Assembly: GCF_001906925.1 (NCBI RefSeq) | Contig: NZ_MRWQ01000006.1 | Span: forward strand, 372,001-436,000 | Length of the DNA: 64,000 nt | Source: Domibacillus mangrovi | GTDB taxonomy: Bacteria > Bacillota > Bacilli > Bacillales > Domibacillaceae | Direction: 5' to 3' | Shown here: positions 35,605-45,105 of the stretch, piece after piece | Numbering within the stretch: the first letter of the stretch is position 1 | How the letters are laid out: every line of letters begins with the position of its first letter | Notes under the pieces: model-generated | The model's input: only the letters and a program-made list of their open reading frames with translations | Database searches by the model: none | Told to the model about the DNA's origin: nothing | Program-made: the position numbers and the translations under genes

Positions 35605-35990
35605 TCCCCGACAAAATAAGCGACAGCTGATATGCTGCCGCCTAAAACGGATGTGTATGACGTGTTTGTATTGGGTTGCTTTCGGATTTTTTGTAGAAAA
35701 AAGAGACCTGCGTATGCAGCGGCGCATTATTGTCCGGATGTGAAACAATAAAGCACCACCATTAATGATTGAGTCAACGTATTCAACTTGACCTTTAAGT
35801 TTATTAAATTGAAATGGATTGATGAGTTTAAAGAAAAGAAGGGATTCACTACCTTATTCATTATGCGCTCGAACAGTCGGACAATCGAGACCGCTAAAGC
35901 GATCCTTTGTTCGAAGACGATTCATCCCCCACTTACTACTGGGCTACAGCCTTCTCGTATTTGAAGATGGGGGATTCTCGCCTATTTTCG
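35605..35990. other. Accessory junk with an IS200/IS605-like terminal hairpin
   Basis: No gene is visible. At 35922-35976 ATCCCCC and GGGGGAT close a hairpin around GGGCTACAGCC. On the minus strand it reads toward GTGGGGGATGAATC, similar to right-end hairpins of Bacillus IS200/IS605-type elements as I remember them. It ends 15 bases from copy I. Confidence 0.4.
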
Positions 35991-36147
35991 ATAAAGTGAA
36001 ACTTCATTCAGTGGGGGTTTTCTTCATCCCCCACTGAATGTTAGTTGAACCAATCGGGCTTTTACGGGCAGTTGATCCCCCGCTTGTCCTCCTTTTCTTT
36101 TCGACGGCTTGAAGCGGGGGTCTTACTGCCCGTTAATGCGGGATAAA
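35991..36147 (-). repeat. Dispersed structured element, copy I (internally deleted)
   Basis: A 157-bp copy in minus orientation with both ends intact. The inner terminal hairpins and the CTCAGG and CCGGC hairpins are deleted; the terminal stem joins directly to GAACCAATCGGGC. The GGGCAGT/ACTGCCC and CCCCCGCTT/AAGCGGGGG stems remain. Confidence 0.9.
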
Positions 36148-36186
36148 AAAAGGCGAGCCGCAAATCAAAGAATGAACCTTGCATAT

Positions 36187-36951
36187 TTACTCAGAAAATT
36201 CGGCTGTTGCCGTCCATTTTTCTCGCCATTCCAACCGTTCTTGCTCTTCTATTTGTTTTTCGAGCGCATCATCCCAGCGTTCGAGCCACGTATTCCAGAC
36301 GCGCGCGTAGAAAATGTCCTGTTCTTTGTTGTACATTCGAAACTCCAAACATGGAGCATGTTGGACCATCCGTTGATTGAAGCTCTTTACATCATCCACT
36401 ACCGTTTGAAAGCCGTTTTCCTCCATCCGATTTTCTCTCTCAGCAAGAATCTTTAACATTCGATCCACATTGATAAGATCCTGATTATTCACATACCGAT
36501 AAAGCGACAGTTCTTCTTCCGTTACGGGCACAGGTTCGGTCATCGCCGGCCAAAATTTATCATGACTTGGGCTGTAAAAAAGCACTGTCCACTCTTCTTC
36601 CATTTCTTCGTCAATGATGCCTGTCTTCAGCTGCTCATGTCCTTTCTGCGTTAACTTATATCCTTCTTTCTCCAGATGGATTAAGCCCATTCGCTGCATT
36701 TTTTCGATTAAATCTACAATGAACAGCTCCTCTACTAGCAGCATTTCGGACAAATTGGCCGCCCGCCGGATATTGGCCTGCTCAAAAGCGAGCAGCAACA
36801 TTTTCATGAGAATATCCATTTTAGACCGCTTTACCCGCTTGAATGCCACATCAAATGTCACGACTGGCAAATTCCACATAACTGACTCCTTGATTTGGAC
36901 AGCTGGGTTCTCAAGCAAAGTGGCACGTAAACGTTTTTTCAACTTATTCAT
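36187..36951 (-). CDS. Winged-helix-like partner of the large helicase
   Basis: A 254-residue soluble protein of unknown family. Residues 60-110 (ANLSEMLLVEELFIVDLIEK, MQRMGLIHLEKEGYKLTQKG) look like a winged helix-turn-helix. The C-terminal 80 residues are charged and helical with a WREKW tail. Its start overlaps the end of the 1264-residue SF1 helicase gene by 8 bases, so the two are translationally coupled and probably work together. No known defence family is recognisable. It might load or regulate the helicase. Confidence 0.6.
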   Translation of the reverse strand: MNKLKKRLRATLLENPAVQIKESVMWNLPVVTFDVAFKRVKRSKMDILMKMLLLAFEQANIRRAANLSEMLLVEELFIVDLIEKMQRMGLIHLEKEGYKLTQKGHEQLKTGIIDEEMEEEWTVLFYSPSHDKFWPAMTEPVPVTEEELSLYRYVNNQDLINVDRMLKILAERENRMEENGFQTVVDDVKSFNQRMVQHAPCLEFRMYNKEQDIFYARVWNTWLERWDDALEKQIEEQERLEWREKWTATAEFSE

Positions 36952-39900
36952 GCTGCGTCACCTCTTCAAGCGTTCGCAGCCCATGTTGTTTTTTGGCTGC
37001 TTCTAATACGTGCGTATACATGTTTCTTGTGTCCGCTTGTTTCGTCCGCTCAGTAAACATCTTTGTACTGCCGATTAAAACGAGTAGCTCTCTCGCTCTC
37101 GATAGGGCGACATTCAGCCGGCGGTAGTCTTTGGCGAAGCCGATGTCATCCTGTTTATTATGGTGATTGCGCACCATGCTTAACAGAATGACATCCATTT
37201 CCATACCTTGAAACCGGTCCACTGTCCCGGTGCGAATAGTCAAGTGACGCAAGCGAAGCTCCTGATGAATCAAGCGGTCAATCCTTTTCACTTGTTCCCC
37301 GTAAAAACTGATTACACCAATGCTTTTTTTCTCATCAGCTTTCATTCTTCCAGCTTGCTTCGCCTGTGCGGCCGCTTCATCCAATTCCTTCAGCAAAGCA
37401 CCCGTCCTCCTCAATTCAGCCGGGTTATACAGGCTTTTTCCACCTTTCATTCTTTCTTCGAAAAACGCGGGCTCGTTCGGCATATCCACCCATAATAGAT
37501 GATTGTCCCGCTGTATGAGCGGTGATTCCAGCAAGTGATCCCGTTCCAAATCAGAATCGGTCAAGCCGCATTGGAGTCGGTCACTTTCCTGCTCATAAAA
37601 CGGCGTAATGGCTGCCATAATGTTTTCATGCATCCGATACTGGATCGCAAGCATCGTTTTATTGCTTTTCGGCAAGTTTTTAAACAACCGTTCAAACAGC
37701 GATTCTTTTAACAGCTTCTTTAATTCCACTTTTCCTTCAAAGTCTTCACTTTCGTCCGCCATTTCCTGCAGCGTCTCTTCCAGCGTATCATTTCCTATAA
37801 GAGGCGGCAGCTGGTGGTGGTCGCCGACTAAAATGATTTTTTTCCCTTTCAACATCGGCAAAAGCAGCTCCGGTGGGGTCGCTTTTGACACTTCATCGAT
37901 GATCACCACATCAAAAACAGGATAATTGTCGAGAAAATCTTTTCGCGCAGATGCCACGCACGTCGTTCCGATCACATTCGCATGCTTCACATATAATTTT
38001 CGGATTTCATCCAAGTCGTGATCACTTGCTTTTTCCAGCAGTGACAGCCACTTTTCTTGAACCGACTGGAACAGTGGGAGTTTCTGCTTTTCCTGCTTTA
38101 ACGACTCCCGTGTAAAGGATAGACTCGCCAGGTGCTTTAACACCCTTTCATGTTCTCGTTCCGCTTGTGTAGAGAGGATTACATGTAAAGGTGCCAGTTC
38201 TTCTTCTTTTCGGCTTATTGTGTCACGCAGTTCCTTTAGATGAGTCTCCAATTGAGCAAGCTTTTGTTCAGCCCCCTTCAGCTGAGCAGCTTTTTCTAAT
38301 CGTTCAATACGATTTGTTTCAATGCGCCGCTCCACTTGTTCGTACTGTTCTTTCTTTTTTTGCAAATGAAGAGCTTTTTTCTCGTTTTGCTGGAGAGCCT
38401 CTTTTGCGTTAGCGATCCATTCCTGTAACGCCGCCATCTGCTGATGCTTACTTTGAAGCGAACGGAGCTCAGCACGCTGCTCTTCCAGCACTTGCAAGAA
38501 TTTTTGGCATGACACTTTATTCATCTGCTGCTTTTGCTGCAGCAGGTGAATCATTTCCTGCTTCAGCAAGCGAAATGTTTCAATCGCGGTTTCTTTATAA
38601 TGATCATACGATTTTAACCTTTTCGCCTTCTGCCACACGAAGTGCCGCCGGCGGTATAACCCTTCAAGATAGTCCCCTAGCGTCCTCACATCTATATTGG
38701 GATTTTGCTTTACTGCCTTCCTCAATTCATCCAAAAAATGATCGATTTCATCAGCCCTATAAGATGACGCCCCATTCCCGGCACGCTGCTTCAACTGATC
38801 AATTGATACACGTTGCCGAATGAAAAGCTGCTCGACGTATGAAATTGCGCGGTTTAATTGGTCATTATACGCTTTTAATTTCGTGAACTGATTCAATTCT
38901 CCGCGAATGCAGTCCAGCTCAGCCAGCAGCTGCTCGGCTCGTAGAGATCGTTCTATATAATGTTCAAGCAAGATCCATTTCAGGCCGTCGATTCGTTTAA
39001 CAGCCGCTATTTTTGCAGAAGCAACGTCCGTCTGATTGATCTCAGTAGCCCGCTTCTCACATTCGCCCGCCGCTTGATCGATGTTTTGTTTTTTTCGATT
39101 GATTTCTTCTTGAAGTTCATCGCAGGCTATCACACGGTGCAGCCGTTGCATCAATTGCTGGGCAGACTCCCATTCTTTTTGCAGAGCCCCTTTATCCGAC
39201 TCATCACGAAGAAACGTTTCATCCTGTTCAATAGACGTTTCCAGTGAGCGAAGCGCCTGCTCTGCTTCCTGTACTTGTTGCCTAGCAGCCCTCTGTTTCT
39301 GTTCAGCTACCGGCACATCCTTTTTCTGTTCCTCAATAAACGATTGGCCTTCATCAAACTCTTTTTGCGCTACTTTTTTAACTTCCAGTGCCCTTTCTGC
39401 TTGAGCAAGCACTGGCTGAAGTTGCTCCTGCTCTTTTTCATTCAAAGCCCATTCTGCTTCCAGTTCTGTTTTCCGTTTTTTGCACGCTTCAAACTGAGCA
39501 AAGACTTCTTGCTGCGTCTGGTCTTTCCAATACTGTCCCACATTTTCTTCAATGAATTTCTTGCCTTCTTCTTCAATGCTTTCTGTGCGCCCTACCCGAA
39601 GAATGCGAATGTCTTTATTCGCTAACAATCGTCCAAGGGCATTGTCGACCGCCAAATTCGACTGCGAAGCGACCAATGTACGCAGCCCCACCTTCGCATT
39701 TTGCAGGCAAATTTCAGAAATGACCGTTGTTTTTCCAGTTCCAGGCGGTCCTTGAATGACGTATAAGTCTTCCGCAGACATAGCACCTATGACCGCTTCC
39801 TGCTGGAACTCGTTCAAGTGATTGTGAAATTGTAATCTAGCTTGCCTTTTTGGCGCTCGGACCGGCGGCTTGTTTTCAAATAAAAGGCGTTCAAGCTCCG

Positions 39901-40735
39901 GATTCGCAGCCAGGCCGTTTTCTAAATGCTTAAACCCTTGCCGCAGTCTTTTCACCTGGCTCACTGTCGCAAAATTGCTGAAGACGACTTCTTTTTGATT
40001 CATATGGAGCCGCTGCTGCCTGGCCTCTTCCTCCATATAACCGTGGAGTTCCACTTCAACCGTGCGAGCGGAACGATTCGCTTTCAGTACCTTCCCGATA
40101 TCTTTATCAATCCCCTTGAGTTTGACGCTCAAATCTTTGAGTGACTTCCATTCCTTTTCACCTAGCTGGCAGCCCGTAATCGTCACCCGGCTGAAATCAC
40201 CATTGAATGTAAGCCCCGAATAGCGCGACGCCATGTCTGGAATATCCGCATGCCGCTCCTGGATTTTCAAATAGCCTTCCCAGCTCGCAATACGCTTTTT
40301 CACATACACTGAACTTTCCTGCGCAACCGGCATTTCGTGAATCAAGCTCAGTACATCAAGCGGGACCGGCATCCCCCGCTTTACGTTCAAATCAAACGTT
40401 AGATCCACCGGACGGCGCCAATTCGTCTGCACTGATGTATGCGCCACTCTCGTCGTCACATTCGTTGCAATGAACCGGTCCTTCTCCACCACACAATGCA
40501 TAACGATCACAAGCCCATTGTACTTATCGGCCATGTGCGCATTCGCCTTATTGTCAAAGAATAATGCGACCGAAAGAAGGCGATCCGCCGCCTGCGGATA
40601 CTTTTCTATATAAACGTGAAACGATTTCTCCAACGAAAAAAACGAGCGCTCATCCAGCCCGAGCTCCCGCATTTTGTCCCTCGCCTTATTCGTCAAAGTT
40701 ACCGGACAACAATATGTCCTAATATATTTCTTCAT
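36944..40735 (-). CDS. Large SF1 (UPF1-like) helicase with coiled-coil insert
   Basis: About 1264 residues from the second of two ATGs behind AGGTGG. A 310-residue N-terminal region of unknown fold precedes Walker A (QGPPGTGKTTVISEI, near residue 330) and motif Ia (VASQSNLAVDNAL). About 550 residues of charged coiled coil are inserted before Walker B (VIIDEVSKATPPELL, near residue 945). GDHHQLPPL, QYRMHENIM, GTVDRFQGMEMDVILLSMVR and YRRLNVALSRAREL complete the AAA_11/AAA_12 helicase. It is an ATP-dependent DNA or RNA translocase; the insert is far longer than usual. With its coupled wHTH partner in an accessory region beside a prophage remnant, an anti-phage or mobile-element role is conceivable but unproven. 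Confidence 0.85.
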   Translation of the reverse strand: MKKYIRTYCCPVTLTNKARDKMRELGLDERSFFSLEKSFHVYIEKYPQAADRLLSVALFFDNKANAHMADKYNGLVIVMHCVVEKDRFIATNVTTRVAHTSVQTNWRRPVDLTFDLNVKRGMPVPLDVLSLIHEMPVAQESSVYVKKRIASWEGYLKIQERHADIPDMASRYSGLTFNGDFSRVTITGCQLGEKEWKSLKDLSVKLKGIDKDIGKVLKANRSARTVEVELHGYMEEEARQQRLHMNQKEVVFSNFATVSQVKRLRQGFKHLENGLAANPELERLLFENKPPVRAPKRQARLQFHNHLNEFQQEAVIGAMSAEDLYVIQGPPGTGKTTVISEICLQNAKVGLRTLVASQSNLAVDNALGRLLANKDIRILRVGRTESIEEEGKKFIEENVGQYWKDQTQQEVFAQFEACKKRKTELEAEWALNEKEQEQLQPVLAQAERALEVKKVAQKEFDEGQSFIEEQKKDVPVAEQKQRAARQQVQEAEQALRSLETSIEQDETFLRDESDKGALQKEWESAQQLMQRLHRVIACDELQEEINRKKQNIDQAAGECEKRATEINQTDVASAKIAAVKRIDGLKWILLEHYIERSLRAEQLLAELDCIRGELNQFTKLKAYNDQLNRAISYVEQLFIRQRVSIDQLKQRAGNGASSYRADEIDHFLDELRKAVKQNPNIDVRTLGDYLEGLYRRRHFVWQKAKRLKSYDHYKETAIETFRLLKQEMIHLLQQKQQMNKVSCQKFLQVLEEQRAELRSLQSKHQQMAALQEWIANAKEALQQNEKKALHLQKKKEQYEQVERRIETNRIERLEKAAQLKGAEQKLAQLETHLKELRDTISRKEEELAPLHVILSTQAEREHERVLKHLASLSFTRESLKQEKQKLPLFQSVQEKWLSLLEKASDHDLDEIRKLYVKHANVIGTTCVASARKDFLDNYPVFDVVIIDEVSKATPPELLLPMLKGKKIILVGDHHQLPPLIGNDTLEETLQEMADESEDFEGKVELKKLLKESLFERLFKNLPKSNKTMLAIQYRMHENIMAAITPFYEQESDRLQCGLTDSDLERDHLLESPLIQRDNHLLWVDMPNEPAFFEERMKGGKSLYNPAELRRTGALLKELDEAAAQAKQAGRMKADEKKSIGVISFYGEQVKRIDRLIHQELRLRHLTIRTGTVDRFQGMEMDVILLSMVRNHHNKQDDIGFAKDYRRLNVALSRARELLVLIGSTKMFTERTKQADTRNMYTHVLEAAKKQHGLRTLEEVTQHE

Positions 40736-41009
40736 CATGTGTCCACCTGCTTTAGTCAGCACCAAAAAGTTTTTAATTGGTTTTCATCCAACTGAATTAT
40801 AGCATACTATGCATGAGCTTTTAGCAGGTACGAGCTCTTTTCTATAACTCAACACTCTTTCTTCACAATCTTGTTAAAGCCCTCTATTCGGCTTCCTAAT
40901 ATAGGGGGCGCAGGCGTCGGTATTGAGCCTTTACAATGTCATTTTAATTTAATAAAGATTTAAGCTTACTTATGTAGTGCAATAGCAATGTTTACAATGA
41001 TGCCAACTG

Positions 41010-41717
41010 TTAAACAGTCATTTTCCAACTTGATAATGCTAACCAGTTTTCCAGTTCCTTATAATCGGGCATTATTTTTCCAACAAGGCGCCAAAAAGAG
41101 CGATCGTGATTTAGATGGACCATATGACACATTTCATGAACGACTACGTAGTCGATCACCTTCAGTGGGGCCATTGCCAACTTCCAATTAAATGTTAACT
41201 GCAGATTTGAATCACAGGTTCCCCAGGTACGGTTACTATCAGAAATACGGATAGACCGTGGTTTTATTTTAAAGTTGCTTTGATAGATCTGAATTCGCTT
41301 CTCTACTAACGCTTTACACTGCCGAGAATAAAATCGTTTTAAGGCTTTTTTTATTTTTTCATCCTCAAATTGTTTCACGTATATATGCAACTTATCCCCT
41401 TCAAACACGACATGATCTTTCTTGATATTTATATCTTGAGAAATCTGTATAGGATATTCATCTCCTAAATAAAGAAAGCTTTCACCATGATCATAGACCT
41501 TTTCCTTTGGCCCGAGCATTCTATCTTTCATTTCTTTTGAGTTTTGCTGAATCCATTCCCATTTTTCCTCTAATAATGGAAGCATGCATTCAACAGGTGT
41601 CCCTTTAGGAGCCTGGACTTCAACATGGCCATAAAGATCTATATAAATGCCTATGGATGTCCGCTTTTTGTAATTTATATTAAAACTAATTGTCTCGCCT
41701 GAGTATGTATGTATCAT
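41010..41717 (-). CDS. YgjP/DUF45-type zinc metallopeptidase
   Basis: A 235-residue protein behind AGGTGATTAA. The C-terminal metalloprotease core has VVHEMCHMVHLNHDRSFWRL, the HExxH zinc motif with the third His in HLNHD, preceded by RTWGTCDSNLQLTFNWKLAM, typical of the YgjP-like M48 relatives. The N terminus has the beta-rich domain of the family. The cellular role of the family is poorly defined. It is not operonic with the helicase, being separated by about 245 bases. Confidence 0.88.
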   Translation of the reverse strand: MIHTYSGETISFNINYKKRTSIGIYIDLYGHVEVQAPKGTPVECMLPLLEEKWEWIQQNSKEMKDRMLGPKEKVYDHGESFLYLGDEYPIQISQDINIKKDHVVFEGDKLHIYVKQFEDEKIKKALKRFYSRQCKALVEKRIQIYQSNFKIKPRSIRISDSNRTWGTCDSNLQLTFNWKLAMAPLKVIDYVVVHEMCHMVHLNHDRSFWRLVGKIMPDYKELENWLALSSWKMTV

Positions 41718-41874
41718 TTAATCACCTAGAGTATCCGTTAATGTTATTTTTGCATTACGACTATACATAATGTTTGGCTAAGAAAAAATACATTGTTTCA
41801 AAACTAGAAATGACAAAGTTTGCTCGGCATATTTCACCATTTATAATCCATATATATGGGTAGTTAATAATCTT

Positions 41875-42408
41875 TTATCCTCTATATTTTACAGCTAACC
41901 CTTTTAAGAAATTCCTTGCGTATCTATCCCCGCACTCTTTGTAATTTTTATGGCCTTCTTTTCTTAATAACGCACTTAATTCACCTTTTGTTACAATGAC
42001 TCCTACTTCTTCCAATATATCAAGCATATCCTCACTTGTTAACGCTAATGCTATTTTTAATTTCTTTAAAATGAGGTTATTTACACTTTCTTGACTCTTT
42101 GAAGCCATTGGTTGTTTATCAAGCTGCCCTGGTTTTGGCTCTTGTTTCCCTCTTTTAAACGTAATAAAGCCATTTAAAAACGACTCTAACATCGTCTTGC
42201 TACATTTTACTTCATCTTCATTTTCTGCTAAATCACTATCATTATCCGCTTCATTTCCGTAACTGTTTTTTGATTTTGTAAGCATCTTGAGCACTTCTTC
42301 TTTTGTTACTTCAATGCCACCAAGTTTAAATATCTCTACCATATCTGTATTTTTTATATCCAAAGCATATCTTAATCTGATTAATACATCATCATTACTC
42401 ATACTCAT
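41875..42408 (-). CDS. DUF1456 family protein (YehS-like)
   Basis: From the ATG behind TTTTAGGAGG this is 177 residues. Two copies of the DUF1456 repeat are visible: NDDVLIRLRYALDIKNTDMV with EIFKLGGIEVTKEEVLKMLT, and NNLILKKLKIALALTSEDML with DILEEVGVIVTKGELSALLR. They are joined by an acidic linker. The function of the family is not known. The extended frame to 42474 crosses the ribosome site and is rejected. Confidence 0.88.
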   Translation of the reverse strand: MSMSNDDVLIRLRYALDIKNTDMVEIFKLGGIEVTKEEVLKMLTKSKNSYGNEADNDSDLAENEDEVKCSKTMLESFLNGFITFKRGKQEPKPGQLDKQPMASKSQESVNNLILKKLKIALALTSEDMLDILEEVGVIVTKGELSALLRKEGHKNYKECGDRYARNFLKGLAVKYRG

Positions 42409-42756
42409 CGTGAAACCTCCTAAAATATTGACGATTTGCATAGCAGTCAAAGTACATTCTCTAAAGCCCTTCAAATTTCAATCCTTAATGTTAAATATAA
42501 CAGTATCACCGAGAATAGTCCTTACAATCGTATCTCCAGCAATACAACAAACCAGCCTTTTTTAAGCAAATGCCCATTAATTTAATACTTTAACACTTTG
42601 ATGATATATTTTATAGTTTTACTTCAATTAATATTTATGGAACTTATCCCTAGACCTTCTACACTTATATAGACAGAAAAACTAAGGTTACGTACACTTG
42701 ACCTAAAATAGAGAAGAAACCCAAAGTTTAATCTGAATAAGATGAAAATGTTTTTC

Positions 42757-43344
42757 TTAACGGTCTACTTTTTTGAAATAACGATAAACTTTTTCTAATT
42801 TTTTTATTTGTTTTCCCTTTGGACTTTCCATATTACCAAATTCAAAAAACTTCACTTTTTTGATTCCTACAAAATGAAATAAGGCTCTTTTCATCAATAT
42901 TTTATGCGCATTATTCAACCAGAGAAGAGGATAATTTGTAGGCCCTTTCATGGTGGACACACATACAACAGACTTTCCTTTCAAAAGCCCTTCTGGTAGA
43001 AGTCCCTTGTTATCCCTATAGGCAAAATTTGCAGCAAATAATTGATCAATGTATCCCATAAGCATTGCGGGAGGTCTTCCCCACCAGATTGGATAGACAA
43101 AAACAATCTTGTCAGCCCAAGTGATTTGTTTTCTATATTTTTCAAAGTGAGGATCTTGATGCATATCACGTCTTCGTTTATGCTCATTAAACACTAGGAG
43201 TGGATTAAAGTCTTCACCATATAAATCTAAGACCTGTAACTCCTTTATGTTAGGATTTTCCTTACTTCCTTTGATCACTTTTTGTAAAAATGCATAACTT
43301 AAACTTTTGTGATTAGGATATGTGTAAATAACTAGCATTTTCAT
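42757..43344 (-). CDS. NAD(P)H:quinone oxidoreductase, flavodoxin-like fold
   Basis: 195 residues from the ATG behind GGGGTG. MLVIYTYPNHKSLSYAFLQK (phosphate loop of FMN/FAD site), FVYPIWWGRPPAMLMGYIDQ (the family's PIWW motif) and GKSVVCVSTMKGPTNYPLLW are characteristic of the NQO/YwrO/KefF group. It reduces quinones or azo compounds by two electrons. It is transcribed divergently from a MarR gene across a 22-bp palindrome, so it is almost certainly induced by electrophiles through that regulator. Confidence 0.9.
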   Translation of the reverse strand: MKMLVIYTYPNHKSLSYAFLQKVIKGSKENPNIKELQVLDLYGEDFNPLLVFNEHKRRRDMHQDPHFEKYRKQITWADKIVFVYPIWWGRPPAMLMGYIDQLFAANFAYRDNKGLLPEGLLKGKSVVCVSTMKGPTNYPLLWLNNAHKILMKRALFHFVGIKKVKFFEFGNMESPKGKQIKKLEKVYRYFKKVDR

Positions 43345-43355
43345 AACGCACCCCA

Positions 43356-43377
43356 TTACTTATCATTTGATAAGTAA
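43356..43377. promoter_or_regulatory. MarR operator between quinone reductase and MarR genes
   Basis: TTACTTATCA TT TGATAAGTAA is a perfect inverted repeat 12 bases upstream of the quinone reductase start. A partial copy (GTCAAATGATAATT) lies near 43403-43416. Position and symmetry fit a MarR operator that represses both divergent genes. Confidence 0.75.
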
Positions 43378-43463
43378 ACAATAGCACTCCCGGCTTTTTA
43401 TTGTCAAATGATAATTGTATTCTGATAATAATTTTGTTATCTTGTCACTAAGAGGTGAGAGTT

Positions 43464-43892
43464 ATGGACAAAAAAGCTCTTTTTGATAAATTTGTGTCAT
43501 TTACAACATCTGTACATCGTACGACACACGAATTAACACAAAACGTCAAATCAGATTCGATAACGCCAGTTCAATATAGCATTCTGGAGTATATAACCGT
43601 TAGTCAGCCTGTTACCCCTAGTGAAATTAGTGATTGTCAGCATATATCTATGCCGAATACGAGTCGTGAGTTAAAAAAATTAAGTGAAAAAAATTTAATC
43701 GAAAAATTAAATGATACCGAAGATCGACGAAAACAATATATTCGTCTCTCCAAAGAAGGTGAAACCATGATGAACGAAGCCTTTTCCTCTATAGAATGTC
43801 GCTTCCTAAACCGAATACAAAATGCTTCAAAAGAAGATTTAGAGGATATTGACCGCGCTCTAGATATTCTTCAGACAAAACTACTTTATTAA
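43464..43892 (+). CDS. MarR-family regulator of the divergent quinone reductase
   Basis: 142 residues from the ATG behind AGAGGTGAG. It has the winged helix: VTPSEISDCQHISMPNTSRE (recognition), LKKLSEKNLIEKLNDTEDRR (wing with D-x-x-D-R-R) and KQYIRLSKEGETMM. No cysteine lies near the N terminus, so a one-Cys redox mechanism is unlikely; a ligand-type mechanism is more probable. It likely represses itself and the quinone reductase. Confidence 0.88.
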   Translation: MDKKALFDKFVSFTTSVHRTTHELTQNVKSDSITPVQYSILEYITVSQPVTPSEISDCQHISMPNTSRELKKLSEKNLIEKLNDTEDRRKQYIRLSKEGETMMNEAFSSIECRFLNRIQNASKEDLEDIDRALDILQTKLLY

Positions 43893-43914
43893 TAGGCATG
43901 AACTATGAGAACAA

Positions 43915-43968
43915 AGCTCCCTCGATTGAAGGTTGTTTACAGTTAATCAACTTTCAATCGAGGGAGCT
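43915..43968. terminator. Long perfect terminator after marR gene
   Basis: AGCTCCCTCGATTGAA continues through GGTTG and pairs with CAAC then TTCAATCGAGGGAGCT, a stem of about 20 bp. It follows the MarR stop by 23 bases and is symmetrical enough for both directions. Confidence 0.8.
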
Positions 43969-44182
43969 CTTGTATTAAGTATTTTTTTACAAAAATCAAT
44001 TTTTCCAGATATTTGCTTGATAATAAGCAAAAAAGAATACTTAAGGGCTATCTGCGTTAAAAATAAAGTATTCCCTTTTTACGGTAAACCTGTAATCATT
44101 TGAATTAAACGACAAAAAAACATATAAAATAGCAGTAGATCCCAATAATATGGTCATTACTGCTAGAAAATTTATTCTCTTT

Positions 44183-45055
44183 TTAAGGTTTCAATGTCAT
44201 CCAGCTTCCGACATGGTGAACCGCCGTCCCATTAAATCCTGGAGTATTAGCATAGTATGTCTGTAAGGTTGTAAGCTGCTGATTCATGTAAGACTCGCCT
44301 TCTTCAAAAAAGGAGATGCTATTTCCTTCACTTGTCTGTCCTGTTTCTACCCCAACCACTAGCGACTTCCCATATTGCCCAGCCCAAGCTACTTCCTCTC
44401 TGACAAGATCAATAATCATTGATGCAGAATCTCGGTACGCCATAATGGTTACACTGTTTGTTTTCGCAATCACCCACTCAGCAAGTAGACCATTGCCATA
44501 AGTATTTTTAAATGAGATTTCATCAAACCAAAATGGCAAGTCTACCTCAAGCGAAAGATTTAAAGCAGTTGTACTGTTTTTTGCTTTGACTAACAGTGCT
44601 TGATAGGATTTGATCGTTTCTGCTTGCTTCGTTTTCCATCCGCTATATAAATAGGGTTCTATGTCCAAATGCACACCGGCAAACTTTTGTATAACTGTCG
44701 ATCCCTTTTGATAGTTATACAGCCAGTTCATCAATTGATTCTGGCTCTTATATCCTTTTGGCGCTACCCAGTCAGGCGCACCATCCAAAGCATAAACTTC
44801 TATTCCTCTTACAGAAGCTTTCTCAATAAAGCTCCGATACACATTTAAAGAAATGTCGTAATCAATCTGTACGTATACCTTGTTTAATTGTTTGCTTTCA
44901 AGAAAATCTATCGTACCCGCTTCGTCACTGACAATCATCCATGGATTCCAAAGCCACGTTGCCCGATCTTGAGTTGTAGATGCTTCCACCTTAAAATCGG
45001 CCTCCCCTGAAACAAATGTGATAAGCAAAATGACCGTCATCAACAAATTTCTCAT
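44183..45055 (-). CDS. Secreted TIM-barrel-like protein under c-di-GMP riboswitch control
   Basis: From the ATG 9 bases after GGGGGGA this is 290 residues with a signal peptide (LLMTVILLITFVSGEADFKV). The mature part has YVQIDYDISLNVYRSFIEKA, VYALDGAPDW, GVHLDIEPYLYSGW and VTIMAYRDSA, an alternating strand/helix pattern with Asp/Glu at strand ends like glycoside-hydrolase TIM barrels. I cannot name the family. A longer frame to 45118 would read through the riboswitch. The upstream c-di-GMP-I aptamer indicates expression tied to sessile or biofilm state, so an exopolysaccharide-acting enzyme is a reasonable guess. Confidence 0.75.
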   Translation of the reverse strand: MRNLLMTVILLITFVSGEADFKVEASTTQDRATWLWNPWMIVSDEAGTIDFLESKQLNKVYVQIDYDISLNVYRSFIEKASVRGIEVYALDGAPDWVAPKGYKSQNQLMNWLYNYQKGSTVIQKFAGVHLDIEPYLYSGWKTKQAETIKSYQALLVKAKNSTTALNLSLEVDLPFWFDEISFKNTYGNGLLAEWVIAKTNSVTIMAYRDSASMIIDLVREEVAWAGQYGKSLVVGVETGQTSEGNSISFFEEGESYMNQQLTTLQTYYANTPGFNGTAVHHVGSWMTLKP

Positions 45056-45105
45056 TCTACAAAGTCCCCCCATTCTGTAAGCCATGGCGCACAGAACAAG
45101 CACCT

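Noticed and set aside
35545-35748. 67-codon minus frame over the holin region
   Set aside because: It is a different frame across the broken holin and contains no recognisable domain.
37208-40144. Many plus-strand frames opposite the large helicase
   Set aside because: All are antisense shadows; the helicase motifs on the minus strand are complete.
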